Translations under genes and position numbers: made by a program
DNA from: Panagrolaimus kolymaensis
Lineage: Eukaryota; Nematoda; Chromadorea; Rhabditida; Panagrolaimidae
Direction: 5' to 3'
Assembly (NCBI GenBank): GCA_028622995.1
Contig: JAJQJQ010000022.1
Location: 1,674,001 to 1,738,000 of the forward strand
DNA length: 64,000 nucleotides
Notes under the pieces: generated by a model
What the model was told of the DNA's origin: nothing
Seen by the model: only the letters and a program-made list of their open reading frames with translations
Database searches by the model: none
Shown here: positions 11,901 to 23,964 of the stretch, in pieces
Position numbering within the stretch: the first letter of the stretch is position 1
How the letters are laid out: every line of letters starts with the position of its first letter

Positions 11901-14741
11901 ATGCATCAATTAAAGGGTATTAGCATTAGCAGATTTGGTATAATTTTTACAATAGTTTTCATTGCACTTTGTAAGTTTCACAAAGTATTAGCTTGCTTAT
12001 AAATTTTATTATTGATTTTTTGGATAATTAACTAACAACTAGAAGCTATAGCAAGTCGATGTTGTAAAAAGTTTTCCTAATTTAAAATCTAAAACATTTG
12101 TGTTAGAAATTTTGCCTAAGAATGCTAGTGCCTCCAATTTAATTTTCATTAAAATTCAGGCTTTCAATCTTGTTATGGTTCCGATAGCGAAGACCGGTTA
12201 TTTGTGGATATTTTCAAAGGATATAATTCACTCATTCAACCCGTAAAAACGTTAAATGATACTCCAATTGTTGTAAGAATTGCCCTTCAACTTGTGCTTC
12301 TCGTGGATGTTGATGAAAAGGCACAAATTATGCATACAAATATTTGGTTAACTTTGGTAATAACATTATTCATTGTAAACATACTTTTTGATTTATGAAA
12401 AAAAAATTTAGAAATGGAAAGATTATCAAATTTCTTGGGATCCAGAAAGTTATGGTAACATTAAAGAAATTCGAGTTGCACCCGATAAAGTTTGGTTACC
12501 CGATATTGTATTATTCAATAATGCCGATGGAAATTATGAAGTTTCATACATGTGCAATGTCGTGGCAAATCATAAAGGTGAAATGTTATGGGTTCCACCC
12601 GCTATTTATAAAAGTTCATGTATCATCGATGTCCAATTTTTTCCATTCGACGAACAAATTTGTCATTTGGTGAGTCAATCATACACAGAGAAAGAATGCA
12701 AAAAAAACTTTATTGAATCTAAAAACAGCTTTACAAAATTACAATAATTCATAACAAAGCTTTAAAAAAATTACAACAAAATTAACAAAAACAAACAATA
12801 TAAACTTATTAGAGATAAAGCTACCATTTCATCGAACCATTTTATTACATCTGAGATCTCTATGAACTTCGAGGCATTCCTTTTTACAAACATATGCGAG
12901 ACATGTTGAACATCTTTCTTTTGCGAATTCCCAGCAAGTTTCACATAATTCATCCGCTTTTGTCATTGCTGATGGCGCTGTTAACATATCATAGAGTAAA
13001 CCTTCTCTTGGCGCTTTCATCTTAAAAAACAAATCAATTCGGGCTTTAGTCAAAGTAAAAAAAAACTCACGAGCAAATCTTGTCGTTTTTGCTCAAAATT
13101 CTTTCGATATCTTCCTTGAGTTGCACCAAGCACTCTTTTACTTGCACGACTAACTAAAACAATAGCTATATATTATTTTCTTAAAGTACGCAAGCAAAAA
13201 ACCTGGCTTTATTTTATCTTCTGTCAAACCAAAATCAGGAGCTTTTCGAGTTTTCCCTTTACTTGGATCTTCACATAAATTATCCCGTTCAAGATTGTGA
13301 TGATGTTCATTTTGACGTATTCTTGCAACCTCTTCAGGTCTAGCCACCATAGAAATACGAACTCAAAAAAGTTTAAATTAAAACACAAAAACATGGGTGA
13401 GTATAGTTACCTGATGCTCGTTTTGCTTCTGGTTCACCACCAGCTGGAGCACCAGATATACCTGGTGTAGTTGGAGTTTTTAGAATTGAAGCACGCTTTT
13501 TAGGTGGCATTTTTTTCTAATCTGTTGCAAAGCTTTAATAACGAAGCAAAAATGATAGAATAAAAAAAGTTGGATTTTGCTTTTTAAAGATGGCCTATTG
13601 CCAAATACCCGCTATAAATTCCAAATATGAAAATAATGGTTACTAAATTACGATATTGTACTTTAAAACATAAAATGGTTTTAGATATTTGGAAGTTGGA
13701 CTTATAATGAAAATGAAATAGTCCTTGAATTTGATCAAGCCGAATCCATGGATTTGAGCGAATATACAGCTTCATCAACTTGGGATATCATTGAAGCTCC
13801 AGCAATATTAGCAAAAAAGAAATCTTTAATTGAATTTCAACTTAGAATTCGAAGAAAAACCTTATTTTACACCGTAGTTTTAATTATTCCTACAGTGTTC
13901 ATGGCATTTTTATCCCTTGCTGTATTCATCCTTCCAACAGATTCCGCTGAAAAAATGAGTTTAACCATAAATGTTTTACTTTCGATTGTGGTCTTTTTGT
14001 TATTGGTTTCAAAGATTTTACCACCAACTTCTTTAACCATTCCTTTGATGGCAAAATATTTATTGTTGACATTTGTTTTGAATATTATTACAACTTTGGT
14101 TTCGGTTATTGTAATTAATATTTATTTCCGTGGGCCAACAACCCATCGAATGCCCAGATGGGTTCATGTTGTATTTCTGATTGTGAGTGGCTTTGAACAA
14201 TAATTTAAAGTGATTCAAATTGTTTCTTTTCAGTACATGCCAAAATTTCTTTGCATGCAACGACCAAAACAAGATATTCGAAAACCCATACTTATGAAAA
14301 CTCAAAATGGTTTAATGAGTTTACCTGGAGTTGGAACATTCTCTCGAAATCCAGCTCATCACCATCCATATTGTCCAACAACCACTGGGCCACCGTAAGC
14401 TTTATCTTTCCATCTCAATCGAATAATCTAATTTCAGATCTCCTAATCAACCATCTCCAACTACTCAAGATGTTCTCTCATCGGATGCTTTACAAGCCCT
14501 TGATGCAGTGGAATATATTTCGGATTATTTAAAAGAGGAACAAGAAGAAAAAGCTTATCGAGATGATTGGAAATATGTGGCAATGGTGATTGATCGATTG
14601 TTGCTTTATATATTTTTGGGAATCACTCTTGGTGGAACCATTGGTATTTTAGCTTCATCCCCATTTATTTTGGAGAATGTTGATCAACAAAAAATTCTCA
14701 AACATTTAATTCATCAATATAAACATGCAGGGGAAATTTAA
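11901..14741 (+). CDS. Nicotinic acetylcholine receptor subunit, non-alpha (UNC-29/ACR-2/LEV-1-like)
   Basis: Six exons (11901-11970, 12160-12356, 12412-12669, 13685-14182, 14234-14394, 14438-14741) give 495 aa. A signal peptide (1-24) is followed by the ligand-binding domain with SEDRL near the N-terminus, WLPDIVLFNNADGNYEV, and the Cys-loop C159-x13-C173 containing FPFDE. The pre-M1 loop (DLSEYTASSTWDIIEAPA) lacks the YxCC vicinal cysteines, so this is a non-alpha subunit. M1-M3 are typical, and M2 starts after EKMSLTIN, as in cation channels. A variable M3-M4 loop and M4 follow. It should act with alpha subunits in acetylcholine-gated cation channels, probably in muscle or neurons; closest by motif is the levamisole-receptor-type group. 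Intron 3 (12670-13684) contains the zhit-1 gene on the other strand. AATAAA lies at 14788. Confidence 0.93.
12829..13510 (-). CDS. zhit-1: ZNHIT1 orthologue (ZHIT-1), H2A.Z-deposition complex subunit
   Basis: Four exons in transcript order (13510-13411, 13361-13203, 13153-13071, 13020-12829) give 177 aa, close to the family's usual length of about 155. The start MPPKKRASILK is basic. The middle has the family pattern: an Arg-rich helix (VARIRQNEH...LERDNL.EDP), then SRASKRVLGATQGRYRKNFE, then YDMLTAP. The C-terminus is a zf-HIT: C-x2-C-x6-C-x2-C-x4-C-x3-C-x4-H-x3-C (CETC...CSTC...CKKEC...H...C). In other eukaryotes ZNHIT1/Vps71 belongs to the SRCAP/SWR1 complex that loads H2A.Z. The whole gene lies inside intron 3 of the nAChR gene on the opposite strand, so the two transcripts overlap antisense. 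Confidence 0.9.
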
Positions 14742-14847
14742 TTTTTAGGATAACAAGATTTTTGTTTATTTTGACCGTAAAAAAAGCAATAAAATAAATA
14801 AAAAGTAATTTGAGAAAAATATAAACAAAACATTTACTAACAAATTA

Positions 14848-15429
14848 TTAAACTTTTGAATGATTGATTGCATTCATCTTTTGAATTAATTCATTCATAT
14901 CAATTTGACTTTGCGATGCGGCGGCAGCGTCTAAAGTATATCGTCGAGCTGCAGCTAATCTAATTGGGTCATTTCGCATTATGTTTTTCTTCGCTTCTGA
15001 ATACTTTTTGAGTTTTTTGAGAGATAATAAATATGAAAAATGAAATTTTGCATCATTTTTGTATTTTATTTTATGTTCTTTAAGTTCTTGCTCAATTATT
15101 TTAGCCCTTTTCCAAATTTCATTAGAAATTATTGGGTGCCGTTTGGAAAAATTCATATTTTTGATTGATTCTTTTATAGAAGGTTTTGGAATACTTAGTT
15201 GAGAAGAAAAAAGTTGGGAACTTTGTTTTGATAAAAATCGATGATAATTATTATCATAGCTTCTTTTTCCATATGGCGAGGGTGAAGGTGTTGGAATGGT
15301 TTGAGAAGTTTCTAATGGGGATGGAGAATATGGTGATGCAGTTGAAGTATCATTCACGGCATCTTCTCTCAATGAAATATTATCATCGTTGGTGGTTGAA
15401 GCGTTTGAAGGTGTGGTAATTTCAGCCAT
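14848..15429 (-). CDS. Uncharacterised single-exon protein, 193 aa
   Basis: One uninterrupted frame starts at ATG 15429. The first 60 residues are Ser/Thr/Pro-rich and look disordered (SPYSPSPLETS, TPSPSPYGKR). Residues about 95-160 are Lys-rich and helical (IWKRAKIIEQELKEHKIKYK, then SLKKLKKYSEAKKN). The tail has an Ala-rich helix (LDAAAASQSQ) and ends INHSKV. There is no signal peptide, membrane segment or cysteine cluster, and I do not recognise a family. The stop lies about 105 bp from the end of the convergent nAChR gene. Being intronless among intron-rich neighbours, it could be a retrocopy or a short lineage-specific gene. Confidence 0.7.
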   Translation of the reverse strand: MAEITTPSNASTTNDDNISLREDAVNDTSTASPYSPSPLETSQTIPTPSPSPYGKRSYDNNYHRFLSKQSSQLFSSQLSIPKPSIKESIKNMNFSKRHPIISNEIWKRAKIIEQELKEHKIKYKNDAKFHFSYLLSLKKLKKYSEAKKNIMRNDPIRLAAARRYTLDAAAASQSQIDMNELIQKMNAINHSKV

Positions 15430-16351
15430 GATAAAATAATTTTAAAAAAAAACGAGAAAATTATAGCATCAAATAAAATCTTAAGATAATATGAAAATGA
15501 GATAGACAGAATGGGTGGCTAAAAACTAACAAATTTGTTGTAATGATGCATTGAATCAATTTAATTGGATGATTGTTTCTTGAAACCTTTTTCTCAAGTG
15601 TTTATGCATCATTCTATTTGACCCTAATAGCTTTTAAAAAGGCATATAAGCCATATAGCGTTATTTATTCTTCCTTAAAACAGTTATTGTTGCTAGCTTA
15701 TTTGTGACCTGGTGACAACAATGGTGTAATCCCAATTCAATTAAAACCAAAACATAATATTATTTGAATTTTTCTGTCATCCATATTTTGGTTGGTTCCA
15801 TTTGAATATGATTATTTTTTTAATTACTTATACTTTGTTCATGTTTTTTTCTTCATTTTCAATAAATGTTTGTTTTTACGCTAAAGCTTTTCATATACAC
15901 ACGCACTAATTAATTTCTTTAAAAAACAAGAGGAATAACATTGCCATTTTTTTCTTCACAAAATGCGTTTCATGGTTTAAAGATACTCAATCTTTCGGTC
16001 CTTTATTTCATCTTTTGTGCCGTGCTCTGCTTGTATTCAAGCTTTTTGTTAATCACTAGAAATTGTGTGAAAAAAATGAAGTAAATATGTCAAGCACCAT
16101 AAAGTAAAGCCATGGTCAAAAATGTCTCAATAAAACCATTCGACAATGTATTAGAATGATGTTTTAAATTTAAAAATTTTTAAACATAATTTTTGATTGT
16201 TTTTATCCAAAACAAATTATTCAAACATATTTATTTATTTACTGTTTTTTAACAACTAACCAATCTGATTTTTTAATTACATGTATTGCTTCAAGAAATT
16301 GTTGAAACACCTTTTTCACCTAAAAGTCAAGCCATTATTCATCTTCGATAT
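15430..16351. other. Intergenic, no gene seen
   Basis: About 0.9 kb of AT-rich sequence lies between two minus-strand genes. It should hold the promoter of the 193-aa gene and the 3' UTR end of the desaturase. I see no repeat, RNA gene or exon in it. Confidence 0.5.
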
Positions 16352-17539
16352 CTAAGGGTTTGCTCTAAAACTAACCGGTTTTAAATAATTGGCAAGAGCA
16401 TAATTTCCATAAACTTCTTGTGGTACTGAAGCTTCACGTTTTATCCTGTTATAAGGACCCATGGAAGGACTGAGAACAAAAGTTTTCAAAACGGTTATCC
16501 AACTTTCATGAATGTGAAGGTTTTCATAAAATTCAGGGGCGATTTCACGAACTTTTGGAAGATCTCTTCCTGGAATGTATGGAAAATCGTGATGTTCCAT
16601 CTGAAAAAAAAAACCGAGAGATTTACTTTAATAACTTATTGTTGCCTCAAAAATTGATCCCAAATAAAATGCTTACATGATAACCAACATTGAATAAAAC
16701 AAGATTCCATAAGCCATAATAGGAATAAGTTTCTTGTTCACCACTAAATACATAATGTTCAGCAACAAAATGTCCAGCAGATGGATGAAGTCCCATTGCA
16801 AGAAAAGTTCCCAAAAATAAATATAAAAGAGATTTAAAGCCAAAGAAATATAAAATAATTAAATCAAATATAACTTGAATGAATGCATTAATAATTTCGA
16901 GATCGGTTGGAACTTTTTTATAAATCATTAAAGGTCGAAATGCATAAAAAAGTGGTTGCAAAAATAACCATAAAAGTTTTCGAGCTGGAGTTGTAAAAAA
17001 TTTGGCTTCAAATTCTGTTGGAACATCCGTATCGAGATCATGCTCTCCAAGGTATCGATGATGTTCAACATGATATTTTTTGAATGAAATCGACATTGGT
17101 ACTGCTATGGGAAGATTTGCAAGCATACCAAAAAATCTATTGGAAAGCGGCCAATCATTTCCAAATGCTGTGTTATGGGAAATATCGTGAATTGCAAGAG
17201 TCAACGCATGATTTACAACTCCACCAAAGAAATATGCTTGTAATAAAATTAATACCCAACTTGAATCACGTAACAAAAAGGCAGCAACTATTTGAAGAAT
17301 TACACATGAAGTAACAACATATTTCAGACTTGGATCAACACCAAATAACTGAAAAAAAAAATCGGGATAATTCAACTTACTTATTACCATTTGACAAAAA
17401 CTTTGCGGCACCTTTGCAATACAAATGAACAAACCTTTTTAATTTCTGGATATTTTTTAACAATTTCTCGTCTTCGATCTGAATGCGGCTGCTCAGTGTA
17501 AGTCCAAATGAAATCCGTTCTTGAAATCTTTTGTCCCAT
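16352..17539 (-). CDS. DEGS1: Sphingolipid delta-4 (dihydroceramide) desaturase
   Basis: Three exons in transcript order (17539-17435, 17348-16677, 16600-16352) give 341 aa, near the usual size of about 325. All three di-iron histidine boxes are present: HDISH (89-93), HVEHH (128-132) and HMEHH (259-263), the last split by intron 2. Several hydrophobic segments between them make it a multi-pass ER membrane enzyme. The N-terminus MGQKISR fits an N-myristoylation signal, a feature known for DES1 proteins. It introduces the 4,5-trans double bond into dihydroceramide to make ceramide. The C. elegans counterpart is ttm-5. No motif is broken. Confidence 0.95.
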
Positions 17540-20276
17540 GATAATAATTATAATAAAATAATATCACTGTGTTGAAAAGAAAATAACAATATAAATAGTT
17601 TAATGGAAGAAAAATATAGTTTTCGCAGAAATTATTTATTTCTTCTTGCCTTTCATTTGATTTTCACACTTTTTTGATCGTTGCTTGTTGTTATCACTAA
17701 AAAAAGTAAATGACTAGTAAGATGATGAAGAAAGGTTATTTTTTATTTTATGGGGTGACGCGATTGAACTTTTTATCGATAAAGTTAGCAATAATAAGAA
17801 TCTTTGGCACGAATAGCGATATCACGAATCCAAAGAAACAAACCATTACCACCTATTTCTAAACCACTCCTTTTATTGTGAAAATCACAAACACAATCAA
17901 TAAAGCTTTTCTTGCCTTCTTCGTTCTCTTGGTTTTTCTATTTTTTTAGAAAAACATTTCATAGCATTTAAATTCAAAGATGTTTCATTTCAATGACTCA
18001 AGCAAACATAACCACGCTGATAAGAAACAAAAATAGGGACACAACGAACTTGAGCCTTCCCTTGATAGAAAAATAAAGGAGGATGAAAGAACAATAAATT
18101 TTCAAAGAAAGTTGAGAAACATTCAGCGTTGCAAAAGCTCAAGAAAAATAACCACGCTTCAAAGTGTGATGTTTGGAAAAGTTGCAAATAAATGTTCAAG
18201 TGGCAACAAAAAAAGTTAATAAACTAAAAAAAAGCATGTTGATGGGGAAAGATTGTAGCATTTTGAAAGAAAAACATAAACGTAAAGTAATAATAAGGTT
18301 AAAAAGAAAGAAAAAGCAACGTGAATGAAGCATGGAAAAATAAAAGCTTAAGTAGTAACCATTGGAAACGAAGCAAAACTTTGTGCCTCCATGATTTCAG
18401 CATGCTTTTAGTAATGAAATGAAAATAATAACAAAATAAGAGGTAATTGTGGTTCGAAATACAGACACAATTCAACTTTTAAGAAGAGCAAATTACCAAA
18501 TGGTAAGAAATCATATCAGAATCGATCGAATTAAGGAGAAAAATGTGTATGCTTTATAACCAACAATAGGATTAATTTCCTCAATTTGATAATTATAAAG
18601 AGAGTTTCATTAAGAACCTTATATATGAGGATGGATGAGTCTTTTCTTTAAAAAGTTTTATTTCTAATGAAATTTAAAAAAGTTTCTCGTTATTGAATTT
18701 TCACAAAAAGTTTTTTAAAAAAAATAATTGCATTATTTACAAATATTAATAAAGGCTTAAACGAAAAGGAGCAAAGTTAGAAAAATAGTTTGTTTTAAGT
18801 TGTTTTATTTTGAAGCTTAGCAACTGAAACCATAACCACGTCAAAATATTAAAAACACGCTGCAATGGATAACTTTCCTATAAAAAATCTAAAGCAATTC
18901 TATTCATTATTTTTTGTTAAAACAAAAATCCGTTGTCTTTGACAACCTCATTGATGAAAGAAGTGAAGGTAAAGGAAGAAGGAAAGAAAAAAAAATGTTT
19001 AAGTTTTGTCCAGTTGTGTGTCCGCGAGAAAATATTTCTGCGCAAATATTAAAAGAATATAACAACAACGCACTACTCAAAAGACGAGACAAAAAAATTG
19101 CGCATTTTAAGCTTGGCTTGGTCTTGACTGTTGTTACTCAATGTGAGAAGGAATTCACCTCAATCAACAAGCGACGCACATGAATATGCATCCATGGATT
19201 GAGGAAATTGTGCTTTACTCGTCAGCCAAAAAGTCTTGATTCAGCGACTTTTGTATCAACCAAAAAAAAAATTCTCGTTTTTCTTCATTGTTGTTTATCG
19301 CATCATTTTTTAGTTGCAATCAAGGAAAAAAGGGTTTTATTGAATTCTTGTTAGTTTAAAAAGCCATCAATAGCAGTGACACAAATTTTGAGCGCTTGAC
19401 GTGATTCAAAAAGATAGGCTACAAAGTTAGAGGAAATAAAAAAAGTTGAATATTTGTTTTACTGCGTGTGAGTCATCTGAGGTAAAAGAGATAGGAAGAA
19501 GAAATAAATAAAAATAAAATTCTAGGATGACGTGATTGAGTAAAAAATCTGCAAAATTTTAGAATTGGTTGTGGAAAAGCAACCACTGGGAAGACATGCA
19601 TATTTCAGACTAAAATTAGGTAGATTTCATGAAATCGAAGATCACAAAACAACTATGTACATATCTTTTGAAGTAACTGAAGCATTTACTTTGGTTAAAT
19701 AGTAAGCAAACAATTTCGAGCCCACAAATGTTAGTAAACAACCTTTGTGAAGAAAAAATAAAATGTTACTCCAACACTGAGATTCTATTAATATTTTTTT
19801 GGCTCTGATGTTAAAGGTGAAAGAATAAAAAACATATTGCTCTAAACCTGTTCTTTAATAATCTTATCAGTGCTGATGTTGCAACACGCAAGTGGGTTTT
19901 GTAAAGAGAGACGTTCTTTTAATAACATTTCCTTTCTTTACCATTTGCATCACCTAGGAAACAATGAGAAATTATGCAATCACTTTTAATATGTATGAAG
20001 AAAACGTCTTTTGTTAAAACGACACATGCCTACAATAGCTGTGCAATTTTCCAACCCAAATATGTATCAAAATTTAGATAAAACTTTTTTTATTACTAAC
20101 GAATTAAACACAGAACATAAAAATTTAAACCTAAACAAAATTAAAACGGTAAAAAGTAACTTTAAAAAACAATTATAAAGTGAAAACATGAAAATCAACA
20201 ACGGTTACAAACAAAAAAGCTTATTATACAAACAAATAAAAAGCTACACGTATTAATTTAAAGATACGCTTGGACA
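17540..20276. other. 2.7-kb gene-poor region
   Basis: This stretch lies between the desaturase start and the stop of the RRM gene. It contains only short chance frames, for example at 18914-19183. No tRNA, inverted-repeat element or conserved exon is evident. The first part should include the desaturase promoter. Confidence 0.5.
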
Positions 20277-21603
20277 TTATCGAAGACTATTTAATGCAGG
20301 AAATTCTTCAGAAGATAATGCAGGATATTCAGTTGATGATGTTGAAAGAGGCGTTGAAGTTCGACTTGAGGTACGGCTAACTTGTTGAGAATTGTAGCCT
20401 TGACTACCACTGAGACGATGTTGACGTCTTGGTTGCACATTTGGTGGAAGCTGAAAGAAAGAATATGCTACATAAATCAAATGGAAAACAAAAAGACTAA
20501 CTACTTGAATATGTACAGATTTACCATCAATTAAATGTTTAGTTCCATGAGCTTTACATCTTCGAACACATTCTTTATTTTCATAAACAATAAAGCCAGC
20601 ACCACGAGGAGCACCAAGAATTTCCACTTGTTCAACAGGACCAAAAGATTCGAAATGTTTTCGAATGCCATCGACAGTATGATAATCCCAATGTAAGCCT
20701 AAAATAGCAACAATAAATTGAAGTAAAAAGCGTGAAAGAAACGAACCAAAAATATTAACTTTGTATTCAGGTTGCTTTTCATCATCTAAGAAGTAAGGAT
20801 TTGAAGAAGCCATAGTTAACATATTTTCACGTGGAATGGCATGCTTAGGATCAACCACTTTTCCATTGATTGTATGAGGTCGATTATTCATTGCAGTATC
20901 AGTCATTTGAATGGTGGCATAAGTAACAAATCCAAAACCACGAGAATTCTTTGTAATAGGATCACGTATAACTATGGAATCAACCACGTGACCCCATTGA
21001 GAATAATATTGACGTAACTAAAATAATGAGAATATATTCAATTATGTTTATCATTTTCTTTGAAATAATTTTCGAGCAATTTCTTGAACAATGGCAGCTG
21101 TGATAAACAAAGATACGGCAAACTCAAAAGTTGCTTGCACTATTATTGATTGATCAACGATCGCTAATAATAGCGGTTTTAAAGCAGTTTTTAACGATTA
21201 AAAGAAAGTTAAAAACATCAAACAGCTTTAATCAAGAAAATTTTATGACACCACTATGATTTTTATATATTCAAATCATGCTAGTCACAGTCATCACCAA
21301 TAATCCAAGAAATAGCTTAAAATCAATCACAAAAATCAATAAAAATAAACTTACTTGATCATCAGAAGTATCATGTGTTAATCCACCAACGAACAGCTTT
21401 CTCAATTGAAGATCATTATTAGCAGCAAGAGGAGGAGGACCATGAATAACAGCAGCAGGAGGACCATGATGATTATGGTTGTTGTTACTTGGAAATTGAT
21501 TCATATACAAATTCATTGTTTGTGGTAAAGCATAAAATGGTGGAGGTCCACCCATCATTCCACGTGTCGGTGCAGGAGGCCAATTTGCAATAAATGGATC
21601 CAT
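20277..21603 (-). CDS. Two-RRM RNA-binding protein, hnRNP A/B-like
   Basis: Four exons in transcript order (21603-21355, 21017-20747, 20698-20505, 20450-20277) give 295 aa. The N-terminus is Pro/Asn/His-rich. RRM1 has RNP2 KLFVGGL and RNP1 RGFGFVTY, and ends NGKVVDPKHAIPRE, the pattern of hnRNP A-type proteins. RRM2 is more divergent: NIFGLHW as RNP2 and GAGFIVY as RNP1. Its RNP1 lacks the usual first aromatic-rich pattern, so RNA contact there may be weaker. The tail is Arg/Ser-rich and ends with two similar motifs, EYPAL and EFPALNSLR, which could be short binding motifs. The role is presumably mRNA binding in splicing or translation control. It is not Musashi by linker sequence, but the exact orthologue is uncertain. 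Confidence 0.85.
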
Positions 21604-22854
21604 TGATTTTCGTTATTGCTGTTGTTTCTTTTATTGAGAAATATATTCTTTTTCAAATGAATATATCAACATGAAATCAGTATCTATCATCTACAAGAAA
21701 AATAGATGGATTTAAAAAATAAAATTAAAAAATTGCGAAAGAAATCACAAACGGAAAAGAAAAGTAACACAAAAAAACGCAAGCAGACGAACGAAAACGA
21801 GTTCGAGCGAGAGAAAAGAAAATGCACAAAGGTTTTGTGAGAGAAGGTCTGGGAAAGCTTGATGGAAAAGGAAGCGAACGATAAATTTGAGCAACTTGCG
21901 CCTTTGATTGACATAGGAAAGTGTCGTTAATTTTGGTGTAATTTATGTAAAATGTTTTAAAGATAGTATAATCATTATCAAGAAAAATTTGAAACAGGAA
22001 GAAAGAATGCCATTGTTAATCAGAAAATGATTAACCATTAACAAAATCAAGTAAAAATTATATTCAAGATTCAAAAGAACAGAGTTTACAGTAGCTTGTA
22101 TTTATAATTGTCATGTAAGAATACCAACTAAAACAGATTAATTCCCAACTTGTTGCAAGTTTAGATTCTGTATTTTCAAATACACAAAGTTTAATGGAAA
22201 ATATTAAAAAATGTATACATAAAATGCAGCAAGATCAGCGTTAGTCCAACAAATTGAAAATGAACCCACTTTTTAACTCTACAACCAATTCTTGAAGATA
22301 TTCATAAAGAAATGAAGATGTTAGCGAACTTGATCCTATTGATGAATCTTTTGTTGAATATTAAATACTTGACAACAATTTATTTTTTTCCTTTTACGAT
22401 TTAAAAAAAAAAGTGAATAAACAAACTTTTAAAGAAAAAAATACATACATAGAAAATTTCATATAGTAGCATTATTGTAATGAATTATTAATTGCAAGCT
22501 TTTAAAAAATTTTCATTTACATTTTATTATGTCTCGTTTTATGAGACAAACTGATTTTAAAAAAAATACATTAAGACCATGAGAAAGTTTCGTTTTAATT
22601 TGAGACTATTTAAACAGCAAACGTTTTAAACTAAAAATAATTATTATTTAACAAACTCTTCTCTTCTTGTTGCTCACTTTTGTTTGTTTCTTTTTGTCAG
22701 TGTCAAATCAATTAGAGGAAGCGTTAATTAAACCTTTTTTTAATTGACTTTTGGACATTCACTAAACACAAGTTTTCTTTTCAAATTGATTGATTTCATT
22801 TATAGAAGCGAGTGTTGGCAATAAACTGCAGTTGTTTTATTGGATTTATCAACC
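21604..22854. other. Divergent intergenic region
   Basis: About 1.25 kb lies between the RRM gene (-) and the secreted protein gene (+). The minus-strand frame at 21687-21914 (very Phe/Ser-rich) is best read as 5' leader or chance. No core promoter motif is clear enough to call. Confidence 0.45.
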
Positions 22855-23407
22855 ATGAAAAATCTTTTTCTCACAGGTTTGATTTGGATTTATTTAAAAA
22901 TATTATTTAAACCTTTTCCTGAGTTCGAGGAAATATATGAAGAGATTTTTTTATTGTTTTTAATACCAGTAATTATTAATTTAAGGTTTCCTCCTCATCT
23001 TTGCTTTTGGCATCACAGAATGTTCCATCGCTAATATGCTCGTTGAATTAGGAAAAGAAGTAAAAAATGATTTTGGTAAAGGTATGACTGTTATCAAACG
23101 CACCACTGATGCTTCACCCGATCCACAATATTTGTTTGCTTCACCCAATCAAGATGGATCATGGACCACCGATGGAGTAAGTTCTATCTCATACGGTCAT
23201 TAAAAATGATTTTTTTAGAAGAATAAAATCCCATCCACGGCACATTTATATTGGAATGGAACATTGGTATTTAAAAAAATAGCTAAAACTGATATAGGCT
23301 CATATGAAATGCCACTCGAACCATCAAGATGCTCACCAACTAAAAATGGTGGCATGCAATGTGTTGGACAAACTATGTTTAACTTTTTACTTCAAGGAAG
23401 CATCTAA
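22855..23407 (+). CDS. Small secreted protein with Ig-like C-terminal motif, 133 aa
   Basis: Three exons (22855-22876, 22986-23176, 23219-23407) are joined in frame. A signal peptide is formed only after splicing exon 1 to exon 2: MKNLFLTG plus FLLIFAFGITEC. The mature part is about 110 aa with three further cysteines (two in CSPTKNGGMQC) and one N-glycosylation site (WNGTLVF). The stretch GTLVFKKIAKTDIGSYE resembles the end of an immunoglobulin I/V-set domain (L-x-x-D-x-G-x-Y), but the partner cysteine of a canonical Ig fold is not evident. It is probably a nematode-specific extracellular protein; function unknown. Confidence 0.75.
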
Positions 23408-23964
23408 TAAGTTTATTTTATGACTTTAAAAAAATCTTTTCAAAATTAACTGGCGCCAACCTTTGTTAAAAATGTCTCATTTTTGAACAAACGTCAAAAT
23501 AAATTAACATTGTTCGTTCAATTTATAATTGCTTTTGTCTTTGAAAGTTAAAAATCTGTTTCGATTAATAAATAATTTGCAAAAAAAAATAAGTGCATCC
23601 ATCATCTTGTGTGTTTTTAAGCAACAAAATTACCCAATATTTATTTATTATTGTCACTCGAATTTGTTTAAAGAAAATTTAAATATATCTAACAAAATAT
23701 TTTAAAAGAATTAATTAAAAGAGTTAATACCGGCATTTTTGTTTGAATATGAGTGTGAGAAATCATTTTTATATTTTGTGAGTTGTTGAGTTTTGTTTTT
23801 TGAAGGTTAAAAGATCAAATGACTCATGTCAGTTTGTGAGTTATGTATGAGCTGCATGTATGTTAGCAACAATAAGGTGTGAGATACACGGCAACAATCA
23901 ATGTCAGTGTTTGCGTGAATTCAATGCGATTCTATAAGAAAAATTGGGATAACTTTCAAAGGCT
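23408..23964. other. Intergenic between convergent genes
   Basis: This 0.55-kb AT-rich stretch lies between the stops of the secreted-protein gene and the K+ channel gene. It holds the two 3' UTRs, with an AATAAA near 23567 on the plus strand. Nothing else is seen. Confidence 0.5.
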
